Shown here one piece after another: positions 20,132 through 29,758 of a stretch of DNA of 64,000 nt. This DNA is from Chryseobacterium edaphi (GTDB lineage Bacteria > Bacteroidota > Bacteroidia > Flavobacteriales > Weeksellaceae): assembly GCF_025628985.1 (NCBI RefSeq), contig NZ_JAOTEM010000004.1, forward strand, positions 186,001 to 250,000. Direction: 5' to 3'. The position numbers and the translations under genes are program-made. A model generated the notes under the pieces. That model saw only the letters and a list, made by a program, of their open reading frames with translations, was not told the DNA's origin and made no database searches. Each line of letters starts with the position of its first letter. The stretch's first letter is position 1.

Positions 20132-20887
20132 ATGAAACCCATCCAAGCTGACCTCAACGAAAAACTTTTACAACAGGAATTTTCTAAAAATCCTGACAAT
20201 GAAAATATTCAATTAAAAAAATGTCAGCAAATTGCTAAAACTTTCATTGAATTGGAAAATGGAATTGCCGTTTTGAGTGATCTTCAGTTTAATAAAAGCT
20301 ATGTTTATTCAGGTAAATTGGCAGACGAACTCAATATTTTTCAGGATAAAAATATTCAGGAGATTGAAAGCATTTGGGAAGAAGAACTTTTCTCAAAATT
20401 AGATTCTGAAGATGTTTTGCAGAAACATTTATTGGAACTTCAATTTTTTCAGCTCATTAAAACGATTCCTTTCGAGCAGCATAAAGATTATTGTGTCGTA
20501 AGCAGATTGAGAATAGCTGACAGTCAAAAAGCAATTTTGCACAAAATGTTTTATTTCACAAATTCTAAAGACAAAAATGTAGAATTGGCACTTTGTCTTT
20601 ATCATTTTGATTTTTTGAATTCACCACTCCATCACGGAATGATCATTAATACTTCAAATGGCTCGATAATTCATCAGACAGAAGCCGGAAATTCTGCATT
20701 CTTATCCGTTCGTGAAAAGGAAATTTTAAAAATGATCCAGGACGGAAAAAGAAGCAAGGAAATTGCCGAACTTCTATTTATCAGCATCAATACTGTCAAT
20801 CGACACCGACAAAATATTTTAGAAAAACTGCGGGTAGGAAATACAACTGAAGCTTGTACTGTGGCAGCGAAACTGAAATGGATTTGA
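20132..20887 (+). CDS. LuxR-family transcriptional regulator
   Basis: This 251-residue protein ends in a GerE/LuxR helix-turn-helix (about 190-245). It has LSVREKEILKMIQDGKRSKE, the recognition helix region INTVNRHRQNILEKL and a final AAKLKWI. The N-terminal ~180 residues are a PAS-like sensor of the type common in flavobacterial LuxR regulators, without a receiver domain or a visible phospho-acceptor. It lies 9 bp after the LRR gene. Its target and ligand are unknown. No transmembrane segment is visible, so it should act in the cytoplasm. Confidence 0.85.
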   Translation: MKPIQADLNEKLLQQEFSKNPDNENIQLKKCQQIAKTFIELENGIAVLSDLQFNKSYVYSGKLADELNIFQDKNIQEIESIWEEELFSKLDSEDVLQKHLLELQFFQLIKTIPFEQHKDYCVVSRLRIADSQKAILHKMFYFTNSKDKNVELALCLYHFDFLNSPLHHGMIINTSNGSIIHQTEAGNSAFLSVREKEILKMIQDGKRSKEIAELLFISINTVNRHRQNILEKLRVGNTTEACTVAAKLKWI

Positions 20888-20969
20888 TATTTCTGATGAA
20901 CAGTAATTTCGTGCGTGTTTAAGTTTAAAAACAATAGAAAATTATCGTAATTTTATTTAAACAAAAAAA

Positions 20970-21614
20970 ATGGATTTTCTAAAAGATCATTCGATTCAGA
21001 ACGAACTGGTATTGATTTTCATTTCGGTAATTCTCGGCCTTTTTATTGGGGCTGAAAGAGAATACCGGAATAAATCGGCAGGTCTCAGAACATTCATATT
21101 AGTTTGTTTCGGATCTTGCCTTTTCACTATTCTTTCCATAAAAATCGGTATCAAAGATCCGGATCGTCTTGCTGCAAATATTATTACAGGGATTGGTTTT
21201 TTGGGAGCCGGAGTTATTTTTAAAGGTGATAATAAAATTGATGGAATTACAACCGCCACCACCATTTGGGCAACTGCGTCAATAGGAATGGCTGTAGGTT
21301 CGGGATATGTTTACCTATCTCTCACAGGAACGGTTTTGGTGCTTTTGATTTTAAGTTCGCTCAGTTATTTGCAGAATTTCATTGATAATAATCATAAAAT
21401 TCGGGAGTATAAAATTGTTGTGAAAACTTTTGAAGAGGTCACTTATCTAGAAGATACATTTAAGAAATATCATTTACAATTTTTCATTATACGACAAAAA
21501 TTCACTCAGGAAAACATTACTACAGCCTGGATTTTAACAGGAAAACATAAAAATCATGACCTTTTTATTGAGCAGTTGCAAAGTGACGACAAAGTAAATG
21601 CGTATGAATTTTAG
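20970..21614 (+). CDS. MgtC/SapB family membrane protein
   Basis: This 214-residue protein has 4-5 transmembrane segments in its first ~145 residues with the MgtC signatures. These are IGAEREYRNKSAGLRTFILV, GIGFLGAGVIFKG and GITTATTIWATASIGMAVG. A cytoplasmic ~70-residue C-terminal domain follows, ACT-like in appearance (EYKIVVKTFEEV). MgtC proteins act in Mg2+ limitation and acid tolerance and inhibit ATP synthase in some pathogens. Which of these applies here is unknown. The gene is probably transcribed alone. Confidence 0.9.
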   Translation: MDFLKDHSIQNELVLIFISVILGLFIGAEREYRNKSAGLRTFILVCFGSCLFTILSIKIGIKDPDRLAANIITGIGFLGAGVIFKGDNKIDGITTATTIWATASIGMAVGSGYVYLSLTGTVLVLLILSSLSYLQNFIDNNHKIREYKIVVKTFEEVTYLEDTFKKYHLQFFIIRQKFTQENITTAWILTGKHKNHDLFIEQLQSDDKVNAYEF

Positions 21615-21655
21615 GTTTTGAGTTTAAATTTTTAATAGATTATTATTTAAATGTT

Positions 21656-21681
21656 AATTATTCTATGTTTAAAGAATAATT
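21656..21681. promoter_or_regulatory. Inverted repeat upstream of the Crp/Fnr gene
   Basis: AATTATTCT (21656-21664) and AGAATAATT (21673-21681) are perfect 9-bp arms around an 8-nt spacer. It may be an operator for the downstream Crp/Fnr gene or a weak mgtC terminator. A -7-like TAATTTTG lies at 21728-21735. Confidence 0.35.
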
Positions 21682-21747
21682 TCTGTTTAAATCACGTAAT
21701 ATCTTATTTAAAATCATTTTGATTCTTTAATTTTGTTTTCCATATTT

Positions 21748-22329
21748 ATGGAAGATTTAATACATTTTTATGTCTCAGTTTTAGGAATTCCCAGAGAATT
21801 GGCAATACTTCATACTGTAAAATTTGAAAGGCAAGAAATCCCAAAAAAAACAATTTTACTCAAACAAGGAGATACCGAAGATTACCTTTATTTTATCTCT
21901 GAAGGTATTGTTCGTTTTTTCGTAAACAAACCGCATCCAACGGAGCCGCCAAAGGAAATTACGTTTTCATTTATTGCAAAAAACATGTTCTGCAGCGCTT
22001 ATGATTCGTTCATTACACGAAGACCATGTCACTACAATATCGAAACATTAAAAGACACAACCATTTACAGAATTCATTATCACGATCTTCAGGATTTATA
22101 TGAGAGTACAGAAATAGGAAATTATATAGGCCGAATTTCCGCGGAAGGACTCTATGTAAGAAAAGTACAGCGTGAAATGTCTCTTCTGATGTACTCTGCC
22201 GAAGAAAGATATCTGGATTTACTGAAAACTTATCCGGAATATGTACTTCAGATTCCGTTAAAATATATTGCCTCTTATCTGGGAATTACTCCACAAGCGT
22301 TAAGCCGCATCAGAAAACAGATTTCTTAA
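21748..22329 (+). CDS. Crp/Fnr-family transcriptional regulator
   Basis: From the ATG at 21748 the protein has 193 residues; the longer frame from 21733 begins at TTG. The cyclic-nucleotide-binding beta barrel spans about 10-120 (PKKTILLKQGDTEDYLYFIS, then the GIVRFF strand). A long dimerisation helix follows, then a short winged helix-turn-helix with YIASYLGITPQALSRIRKQI at the end. There are no Fnr-type cysteines, and the effector is not predictable. Bacteroidetes have many such paralogues that control stress and metabolic responses. No partner is visible; a terminator follows at 22450. Confidence 0.9.
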   Translation: MEDLIHFYVSVLGIPRELAILHTVKFERQEIPKKTILLKQGDTEDYLYFISEGIVRFFVNKPHPTEPPKEITFSFIAKNMFCSAYDSFITRRPCHYNIETLKDTTIYRIHYHDLQDLYESTEIGNYIGRISAEGLYVRKVQREMSLLMYSAEERYLDLLKTYPEYVLQIPLKYIASYLGITPQALSRIRKQIS

Positions 22330-22449
22330 CCTAGATTCATTTTCCGGGAAATATGAAATGCATAATTTTGCTCTCGTTTAAGAGACACAAATGATGAATT
22401 ACTATTTGTAAAATTAAACTAGATTGCTAATCTAAAGATATAAATTCCC

Positions 22450-22490
22450 AAACCCTTTCAGAATTAAATTTCGGAAGGGTTTTCTTTTTT
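22450..22490 (+). terminator. Terminator of the Crp/Fnr gene
   Basis: AAACCCTTTC pairs with GGAAGGGTTT with one mismatch, followed by TTCTTTTTT. Confidence 0.75.
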
Positions 22491-22532
22491 CATAGAAAAT
22501 TAAATCCGTATTTTAGACAAAATTTTTTTGTA

Positions 22533-24674
22533 ATGATAAAACGTAATATTTTGATTGCTTCGGCGTTCTTCAGTTTTTCACTGGGATTGGCTCAGCAATA
22601 CGGCGGAATGTGGATTCCCACAGAATTGAATGAAAAGGAAATGAAAGACCTTGGAATGAAAATCTCTGCCAAAGATATCTTCAACACACAAAAACCAAGT
22701 ATAAAAGATGCTGTAGTACAGTTCAATGGTGGATGTACTGCGGAAATTATTTCGCCAAAAGGTTTGCTTTTAACTAATCACCATTGCGGTTACGGGCAGA
22801 TTCAGGCACATTCAACCGTTCAGAATGATCTTTTATCTAACGGATTCTGGGCAAAAAATATGGGAACAGAACTTCCAAATCCGGGAGTGACCGTTGATTT
22901 TATCGTTGACATCAAAGAAGTGACCAATCAGATTTTGGAAGGTACAGACAATCTTCAGGAACCTGAACTTTCGAAAAAAATTGCTGCTAATATTGAAATT
23001 TACAAAAATTCACAGAAAACGGAAACTTTTCAGTCGATTTCAGTGAAATCAATGTATTACGGAAATAAGTTTTATGCTTATGTGATCGAAACTTACAAAG
23101 ACATTCGTTTGGTAGGAGCACCGCCACAAAGCATAGGAAAATTCGGAAGTGATACCGACAACTGGGTTTGGCCAAGACATACGGGAGATTTCTCAATGTT
23201 CAGAATTTATGCAGACAAAAATAATAAGCCGGCAGAATATTCTAAAGACAACGTTCCTTATGTTCCAAAACATTATTTGCCGGTTTCTATAAAAGATAAA
23301 GCGGAAAATGATTTCACATTTGTATTCGGTTTTCCGGGAAGAACCACAGAATATCTTCCTGCAATTGCAGTTGAAAAGATCATGACAGAAATAGATCCTG
23401 CAAGAATTGCCGTTCGTGACGTTGCCTTGAAAACTTTAGACGAAAAAATGCGTACCGACGATGCTACACGTATCAAATATGCGTCAAAATTCGCTTCTGT
23501 TGCCAACTATTGGAAAAAATGGATTGGTGAGGTGGAAGGTTTGAAAAAATCAAATGCAGTACAGAAAAAAGTAAATTATGAGAATACATTATCTGCAAAA
23601 AATCCGGATATAAAAAATACAATCTCAGAAATTAATTCATTGTATGCTCAGCAAGCTCCATTTGCTTTAAATAATGCCTACTACTCTGAAGTGATACGGA
23701 ATGCTGAAACTTTGTCATTAGCAAATCTTTATTCAAATTACATTACTTCTGTAGAAGCCGGAAGAATGGACGAGAAAGGAACAACAGCATTTAAAAACAG
23801 AGTGACTTCTTTTTACAGAGATTACAGCGCAGAATTGGATGCTAAAGTAACTGCTAAACTTTTAGCTTTATACGCAAACAAAACGGCTCCGCAATTTTTA
23901 CCGTCAGGTTTTGAGAAGTATAAAAACGAAACTCAAAACATTGAGGCAATTGAAGAAATTTCTAAAAATTCTATAATCACAGGAAGATCTGATGTGAACG
24001 GAGCTTCTCTGAGTACAGATATTGACAAAGCTTTTTCTAATCAGGATAAATTGATCAAAACTATTAAAAAAGATCCTGTTTATCAACTTTTCATGAGTAT
24101 GAAAGATACATATATGAAAACTGCAGATCCTCAATTTACTTCTTTACAAGTGAAAATTGACGCTTTACAGAAGAAATATATGGCTCAGCAAATGTCAACC
24201 GATAAAGACAGAAAATTCTTTCCAGATGCCAATTCTACACTTCGTGTAACCTATGGAAAAGTGAAAGGTTCTACTCCGAAAGATGCGGTAACTTATAATT
24301 ACCAAACGCATTTGGCAGGAGTAATGGAAAAATACGTTCCCGGAGATTATGAATTTGATGTTCCAAAAAAACTAATCGATCTATATGACAAAAAAGATTT
24401 TGGAAACTATAAAGACAAAAGCGGTGATGTACCTGTAGGATTTACGGCAACCAACCACACAACGGGAGGAAATTCCGGAAGTCCTGCTTTGGATGCGCAG
24501 GGAAATCTGGTAGGATTAAACTTCGACAGACAATGGGAAGGAACGATGAGTGATATCAATTACGATCCTCGTTTCAGCAGAAATATCATGGTTGACACAA
24601 AATATATTCTTTTCATCATTGATAAATTTGCCGATTCTAAGTGGCTGATTGATGAGATGAAAATTGTAAAATAA
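22533..24674 (+). CDS. S46-family dipeptidyl peptidase (DPP7/DPP11 type)
   Basis: This 713-residue secreted serine peptidase removes dipeptides from peptide N-termini in the periplasm. It has a signal peptide (ending LGLAQ). The S46 triad regions are TNHHCGYGQI (His near 84), the DNWVWPRHTGDF segment containing Asp, and TTGGNSGSP with the serine near 650. After the serine the protein reads FDRQWEGTMSD. As I recall, Arg at this position (Arg673 in Porphyromonas DPP11) marks acidic-residue specificity, whereas DPP7 has Gly. I therefore favour a DPP11-like Asp/Glu specificity, by inference. Length is normal and the gene appears monocistronic. Confidence 0.85.
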   Translation: MIKRNILIASAFFSFSLGLAQQYGGMWIPTELNEKEMKDLGMKISAKDIFNTQKPSIKDAVVQFNGGCTAEIISPKGLLLTNHHCGYGQIQAHSTVQNDLLSNGFWAKNMGTELPNPGVTVDFIVDIKEVTNQILEGTDNLQEPELSKKIAANIEIYKNSQKTETFQSISVKSMYYGNKFYAYVIETYKDIRLVGAPPQSIGKFGSDTDNWVWPRHTGDFSMFRIYADKNNKPAEYSKDNVPYVPKHYLPVSIKDKAENDFTFVFGFPGRTTEYLPAIAVEKIMTEIDPARIAVRDVALKTLDEKMRTDDATRIKYASKFASVANYWKKWIGEVEGLKKSNAVQKKVNYENTLSAKNPDIKNTISEINSLYAQQAPFALNNAYYSEVIRNAETLSLANLYSNYITSVEAGRMDEKGTTAFKNRVTSFYRDYSAELDAKVTAKLLALYANKTAPQFLPSGFEKYKNETQNIEAIEEISKNSIITGRSDVNGASLSTDIDKAFSNQDKLIKTIKKDPVYQLFMSMKDTYMKTADPQFTSLQVKIDALQKKYMAQQMSTDKDRKFFPDANSTLRVTYGKVKGSTPKDAVTYNYQTHLAGVMEKYVPGDYEFDVPKKLIDLYDKKDFGNYKDKSGDVPVGFTATNHTTGGNSGSPALDAQGNLVGLNFDRQWEGTMSDINYDPRFSRNIMVDTKYILFIIDKFADSKWLIDEMKIVK

Positions 24675-24692
24675 TTTTATTTAAAACTTATT

Positions 24693-24740
24693 AAGAATCT
24701 ATTTAAATCTCAATTTCGAGTTATTTGAATAGATTCTTTT
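24693..24740 (+). terminator. Terminator of the S46 peptidase gene, abutting the next start codon
   Basis: AAGAATCTATTTAAAT (24693-24708) pairs with ATTTGAATAGATTCTT (24723-24738) with one mismatch and then a T run. The next gene starts 7 bp later. Confidence 0.7.
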
Positions 24741-24746
24741 TTCGTT

Positions 24747-25706
24747 ATGAAACAGAAACTGATTAATTTTTTAGCGACATTTGAAAAGGAAAATATTGAA
24801 AAATCATTTCCTCTAAATTACTGTTTGCCCGTTTATCACTGTGTTTCTGATGAAAATCTTCCACATCTCAGTCATATTATTAAATATAAAAATGTAAGGC
24901 AGTTTGAGAATGATTTAGATTATTTTTCGAGATATTTTCAGTTTGTGAACTGGGATGAATTTAAAGATTTCTTTAAAGGAAATTTTAAAGTCAAGAAAAA
25001 AATTGCACTCCTCACCTTTGATGATGGTTTCAGGGAATTTTATGATGTAGTAGCTCCGATTTTAGAGAGAAAAGGAATTTATGCAATCAATTTTATCAAT
25101 CCTGCTTTTATCAATAATAAAGATTTGATGTTCAGATCTAAGGAAAGTTTGATCATTGACAAAATCAGAAATTCTGGAACAACAAACAATAATATAAAGA
25201 TCGAAGAAGTTTCAAAAATTAATTACAGAAATAAAAGTCAGCTTGATCAGATCGCAGAAGAACTGGAAATTGATTTTAGTTTATATCTAAAAAAACAAAA
25301 ACCATATCTTGATTTTGATCAGCTTAAAAATCTTACAGCAAGAGGTTTCGGGATTTCGGCGCACAGTTGGGATCATCCTCTGTATTGGGAATTAGCACTT
25401 GAAGAGCAGCTTGAAAACACAATAAAAAGTTTAAACTACATCAAAGAAAATAATTTTTTAGCCGACAGTTTTGCATTTCCCTTTACCGATTTTGGTGTAA
25501 AAAATGATTTTTTTGAAAGTTTATTTAAAAATGAACCACTATCGTACAGTTTTGGTTGTGCAGGTATTAAAGTTGACAGTTTTAGTAAAAACCTCCAGAG
25601 AATTCCAATGGAAACCGGCGGAAGTGCTTCTCAAACTTTAAGGAGCGAGATTGGTTACTTTAAATTGAAAAAACTTCTGAATAAAAATACAATCATCAGG
25701 AAATGA
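24747..25706 (+). CDS. Polysaccharide deacetylase family protein
   Basis: This 319-residue protein carries the NodB-type domain. Motif 1 is LLTFDDGF (about 90), with the catalytic and metal Asp pair, and motif 2 is SAHSWDHPLY, with the metal-binding H-x3-H. A later SFAFPFTDFGV resembles the PxG region. It would deacetylate a polysaccharide or a related N-acetylated sugar; the substrate is unknown. No signal peptide is seen, so it may work on a cytoplasmic precursor. The stop codon overlaps the start of the next gene by 4 bp, showing tight coupling with a GNAT enzyme. The strong hairpin just before its ATG is unusual. Confidence 0.85.
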   Translation: MKQKLINFLATFEKENIEKSFPLNYCLPVYHCVSDENLPHLSHIIKYKNVRQFENDLDYFSRYFQFVNWDEFKDFFKGNFKVKKKIALLTFDDGFREFYDVVAPILERKGIYAINFINPAFINNKDLMFRSKESLIIDKIRNSGTTNNNIKIEEVSKINYRNKSQLDQIAEELEIDFSLYLKKQKPYLDFDQLKNLTARGFGISAHSWDHPLYWELALEEQLENTIKSLNYIKENNFLADSFAFPFTDFGVKNDFFESLFKNEPLSYSFGCAGIKVDSFSKNLQRIPMETGGSASQTLRSEIGYFKLKKLLNKNTIIRK

Positions 25707-26782
25707 TCCATCTTAAAACTTTAAATAAAAAACAGCTTGAAAATTTTGTTTCATCGGGAGAGTTTCAACAATATGATTTTCTTCCGATCACAGAACATCG
25801 GGCAAAATCGCACATCACAAATCCAAAAGCAAATGATGAGCAGACTTTACTGATTTTAGCTTTTGATGATGATCAGTTAGCGGGATACATCGGTTGTCTT
25901 CCTGATGAATTTCTAATTGACGGAAAAGCACTTCATTACGCCTGGTTGAGTACACTTTTCATAAGTGATCAATTTCGCGGAAAGAGAATCGCTCAAACTT
26001 TACTCAACAGAGCTTTTGACGAATATAGTGGAAACATAGCAATAACCGAATTTACAAAAGAAGCAGAAAGTTTATATAACAAAATTGGTGTTTTTAAATA
26101 TATCAAGCCAAAACAGGGAAAGAGATATTATTTTAGAACAGATCTCGAAACTATTATTCCTTCGAAAAAAGAGAATACAAAACCTTTTAAACCTGTTTTT
26201 AAAATTGCAGACTCTGTTGCCAACTTTTTTATATCTATTAAAAACAGCTTTGTAAAACAACCTCGTTTTCCTTTTGAAGTTCTTGACAAAATAGATGGTG
26301 AAAGTGCAGATTTCATTTCAGAATTTAAAAGCAATCGGACTGCTGAAGAAATCAATTGGGCAATTGAAAATCCCTGGATTTTGAAAGGTGAAACAGTAGA
26401 TAAAAATTACTTATTTTCAAGCTATTCTCAGAATTTCAAATACTTTTGGGTGAAAGTGTACTGCGATAATAAGAATCTGATGACCTGTTCACTATTGGCA
26501 GTAAGAGACGGTCATTTGAAGATCCCTTATTTATTTTCAAATTCAGATCTCACACAATTCATTGAATTTTTAAGTTATTTCGTTGTTGAGCATCAGGTAA
26601 AAATGATGACAAGCTATCAATGGGAACTGAACGAAAAAATTGATTCAAATTTGTCTTTTCCCAACATCCATCAGCGAAAAATCGAAAGAAGATATATGTT
26701 TCATCAAAACCTTTTAGATCGTCTTCCGAAAGATTTTAATCCAGATTTTCAGGATGGTGATGGCGATTGTTTGATGACATAA
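25703..26782 (+). CDS. GNAT-family acyltransferase, coupled to the deacetylase
   Basis: The 359-residue protein begins within the stop of the deacetylase gene (ATGA overlap), so the two are translated together. Residues 1-150 form a GNAT acetyltransferase domain with the acetyl-CoA loop in FRGKRIAQTLLNRAFD. The C-terminal half (about 150-359) may be a second, degenerate acyltransferase-like domain; it contains EINWAIENPWIL and conserved-looking aromatics. Together with the deacetylase it may modify amino groups on a sugar, removing one acyl group and adding another. That is inference from coupling only; I do not recognise a named family for the whole. Confidence 0.7.
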   Translation: MIHLKTLNKKQLENFVSSGEFQQYDFLPITEHRAKSHITNPKANDEQTLLILAFDDDQLAGYIGCLPDEFLIDGKALHYAWLSTLFISDQFRGKRIAQTLLNRAFDEYSGNIAITEFTKEAESLYNKIGVFKYIKPKQGKRYYFRTDLETIIPSKKENTKPFKPVFKIADSVANFFISIKNSFVKQPRFPFEVLDKIDGESADFISEFKSNRTAEEINWAIENPWILKGETVDKNYLFSSYSQNFKYFWVKVYCDNKNLMTCSLLAVRDGHLKIPYLFSNSDLTQFIEFLSYFVVEHQVKMMTSYQWELNEKIDSNLSFPNIHQRKIERRYMFHQNLLDRLPKDFNPDFQDGDGDCLMT

Positions 26783-26786
26783 TAAA

Positions 26787-26870
26787 ATTTTACTCTCGCA
26801 GATCGAGCTGATTTTGCAGATTACTTTAAAATAAATCTGTTTGATCTTTTAAATCTGAGAGAGTAAAAAT
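26787..26870. repeat. CAGAT-type dispersed intergenic repeat, copy 2
   Basis: ATTTTACTCTCGCAGAT and ATCTGAGAGAGTAAAAAT form the ends as an imperfect inverted repeat, and GCAGATTACTTTAAAATAAATCTG lies between. It sits between converging genes and could double as a bidirectional terminator. It shares its motifs with 18254-18317. Confidence 0.6.
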
Positions 26871-26872
26871 AT

Positions 26873-29758
26873 TTAATATCCAAAAATCTCTTCCAAATCA
26901 AGTTCTTTAAAACTTCCCATCTGTTCCACAGCTTCCAGATTCAGGTTTTCTTTTTTCCCAATAATCGCTGCGTTGAATTGAATTGGTTTTATTTCTGTCT
27001 GATAAAACTGTCTGATTTCATCAAAACTCAGACTTTCAATCTGACTATAAATATCTTTTCTGAAATCGTGGGTGATTCCCAGTTTTTGCAGTCTTAAAGT
27101 ATTGAAAAATATATTCGTTCTTGTAATTCTTGTTGAGGCGATCTGTTTTAAAGCTGCGTTTTTTGCATTTTCAAACTGAGTGGTCACTTCCGGAAGTTCA
27201 TCCATCAGTTCAGTCATCGTATCAACTGCAATTTGTAATTTATCAGGTTGAGTTCCGATGTACGTTGTAACGTAATCAGGATGTCCGATTTCTGCATTCG
27301 GCGAATAAGAAACGTAGGCAGAATATGCTAAACTTTTGCTCTCACGAATCTCCTGAAAGACAATTGATGACAAACCACGCCCGAAATATTCATTAAAAAC
27401 ATTGATTTTACCAAAGTTTTCTGTGTTGACGTTGTGTCCTTTTCCTATTTTGCTCATTTCCATCTGCACCATATCATAGTTGGTGAAATAGACATTTCCT
27501 ACGGTTTCCGGTTCTGGATAAATCTTCGGATCAGCAATTGTTCGGCTTTGAGTTTCAATAAAGTTTTCGATTTCGTTTTTAAATTTCTCAAAATCTTTTC
27601 CGTAGAAAAATATCTGATACTGGAATTTAAATAAATTCTTGATACGCTCTGTAAACTCTTCTACTTTCGCATTTTGAAGATCATCTTTTGACAGAAAATC
27701 TAAAAACCTCGAACCTTTTCCGAACTTTGTATAATTCGTCAAAGCATTCATAATCCGGTTTTTATCCTTTTTTACCGCTTCTCGGTTTTCCAGAATCGTT
27801 TCTACAAACTGACTGTAAATTTCCTGATCGGGTTGTACATTTTTCATCCAATGTTGCAGCAACCCGATTCCTTGATCTAAATTTTCTTCCAGTCCGCTCA
27901 ATGAAATCTGAAGCTGGTCTGAAGTTGTTTTAAAATCGTTGGTTATTCCAATTTTAAAGAATTCTTTCTTCAAATCTTCTGGTGAAAATTGATCGGTTCC
28001 GAGATATTGTAAAATCTGCGTAGAAATTCCCAGTTCGCGGTCATGATCACTTCCGAAAGGAAAAATAAAATGAACCTGAGCAATTTCATTGTATTTATTT
28101 TTAACGAAACTTATTTTTTTGTCTTTAACGACATCAGTTGTTATTTCTTTCTGATAATCGATAAATTCAGGCTGAATATCTTCCGTCTTTTGATTCACGA
28201 TTTCCTTCAAAAACTCAGATTGAGCATCTCTGTTGATTTTGATTGCAGTAATTCCTGGATTTTCAACTCTAAGCAATTTATCATTAATACCTTTTTCTTT
28301 TTTGATAATCACATAATTATCTTTAAAGAAATCGTTTGCAAAAGAAATAACTTCTTCTCTGGTAATTTCTGCATATTCATCCATTTCATTCAGTTCCTGT
28401 TCCCAGGTTCTGCCTTTGATGTAAGTATCATAAAGATTATTAGCCAAACCTCCTGCAGTTTCCAAAGCTTTCATTCTCTGAAGTTTGAAATCATTGATAA
28501 TTGCCGGAAGCATCCAATCAGGAAAATCTCCTTTTTTCACCAATTCGATCTGCTCCAAAACCATCTCTGCAGCTTCAGCCAATGTCTGATTTTCCTTTGG
28601 AACAGCGACCATTGAAAAGAATCCGTAATTTTTCAATCCTAAAGAATACGCTTGTGCCCAAAGCATTTTTTGAGTCTGATTGATATTTAAATCCAGCAAA
28701 CCTGCTTCTCCTCTGTTGCTTAAAATATTGGCAACCACATCTGCAAGGATCGCTTCTTTTGAACCATAACTGTCAGTTCTCCATGCCAACTGAACTCTCG
28801 GTGTTGTGGGACTGAAAACTGTTCTTTCAACAATTTCGGTGATTGGTTCTTCTATAATCGCTTCTTTTTTCGGTAATTCTTTATACGGAATTGATCCAAA
28901 ATATTGATCAACAAGTTTTACTGTTTCTTCAAAATCTAAATCACCTACCAAAACCATCGCATAATTATTGGGAACATAATATTCGTCAAAATATTTATGA
29001 ATCGCCTTCATCGAAGGGTTTTTCAAATGTTCAGGCTTCCCTAAAGTGGTTTGCTGACCATTCGGATGTGTCGGGAAAAGTGCTTCCATCAAAGAATCAT
29101 TCACCAAACGGGAATCGTTATCCTGCGCACGATTGAATTCTTCGTAAACCGATTCTAACTCTGTATGAAAAAGTCTAAGAACCATTTCTGAAAATCGTTC
29201 TTTCTCAACTTTCAGCCATTTTTCGAGTTCGTTATTCGGAATATTGTTTTTGTAAACTGTTTCGTCAAACCAAGTATGAGCATTGGTTCCGCTTGCTCCA
29301 AGAGACGAAATGATCTTATCATATTCGTTGGCAATCGCAAACTGGCTGGCTTCCTGAGAAACTTCATCAATCTTTTTATAAATCTCCTTCTTCTTTTCAG
29401 AATCCTGTTCCGCTTTATGCTGCTCGTACAAGTCTGAGATTTGGTCAAGTAAAGCCTTCTCTTTTTCCCAGTTTTGAGTCCCGATTTTAGAAGTTCCTTT
29501 GAACATCATATGCTCAAGATAATGCGCTAAACCTGTATTATCAGAAGGATCGTTATTACTTCCCGTTCTTACAGGAATAAAAGTCTGAATTCTTGGAGCG
29601 TCAAAATTTTGAGCCAAAAAAACTTTTAATCCGTTTTTGAGAGTGTAAATTCTGACTTTATTTTCGTCGTTGGTGACTGTGGTATATTTATAGTTATTTT
29701 TGTCTGTATGAATCGTTTCCTTATATCTTCTGTCAATCATATCTAAATTCATTATCAT
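26873..29758 (-). CDS. M16-family zinc metallopeptidase (insulinase/pitrilysin type)
   Basis: This 961-residue protein is a full-length two-lobed M16 peptidase. The inverted zinc motif HYLEH is at 79-83, with the distal Glu expected in ELESVYEEFNR. The second half (about 500-961) is the inactive, homologous M16 C-type domain. There is no obvious signal peptide, unlike many Bacteroidetes M16 proteins, so a cytoplasmic location is likely. It would degrade small peptides enclosed in its chamber. The start ATG at 29758 has further in-frame ATGs at residues 3 and 7. It converges on the GNAT gene and appears monocistronic. Confidence 0.9.
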   Translation of the reverse strand: MIMNLDMIDRRYKETIHTDKNNYKYTTVTNDENKVRIYTLKNGLKVFLAQNFDAPRIQTFIPVRTGSNNDPSDNTGLAHYLEHMMFKGTSKIGTQNWEKEKALLDQISDLYEQHKAEQDSEKKKEIYKKIDEVSQEASQFAIANEYDKIISSLGASGTNAHTWFDETVYKNNIPNNELEKWLKVEKERFSEMVLRLFHTELESVYEEFNRAQDNDSRLVNDSLMEALFPTHPNGQQTTLGKPEHLKNPSMKAIHKYFDEYYVPNNYAMVLVGDLDFEETVKLVDQYFGSIPYKELPKKEAIIEEPITEIVERTVFSPTTPRVQLAWRTDSYGSKEAILADVVANILSNRGEAGLLDLNINQTQKMLWAQAYSLGLKNYGFFSMVAVPKENQTLAEAAEMVLEQIELVKKGDFPDWMLPAIINDFKLQRMKALETAGGLANNLYDTYIKGRTWEQELNEMDEYAEITREEVISFANDFFKDNYVIIKKEKGINDKLLRVENPGITAIKINRDAQSEFLKEIVNQKTEDIQPEFIDYQKEITTDVVKDKKISFVKNKYNEIAQVHFIFPFGSDHDRELGISTQILQYLGTDQFSPEDLKKEFFKIGITNDFKTTSDQLQISLSGLEENLDQGIGLLQHWMKNVQPDQEIYSQFVETILENREAVKKDKNRIMNALTNYTKFGKGSRFLDFLSKDDLQNAKVEEFTERIKNLFKFQYQIFFYGKDFEKFKNEIENFIETQSRTIADPKIYPEPETVGNVYFTNYDMVQMEMSKIGKGHNVNTENFGKINVFNEYFGRGLSSIVFQEIRESKSLAYSAYVSYSPNAEIGHPDYVTTYIGTQPDKLQIAVDTMTELMDELPEVTTQFENAKNAALKQIASTRITRTNIFFNTLRLQKLGITHDFRKDIYSQIESLSFDEIRQFYQTEIKPIQFNAAIIGKKENLNLEAVEQMGSFKELDLEEIFGY

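Noticed and set aside
28043..28615. A 190-codon open frame on the plus strand inside the M16 gene
   Set aside because: It lies wholly within a well-supported gene on the other strand, and its phenylalanine-rich product is a typical shadow.
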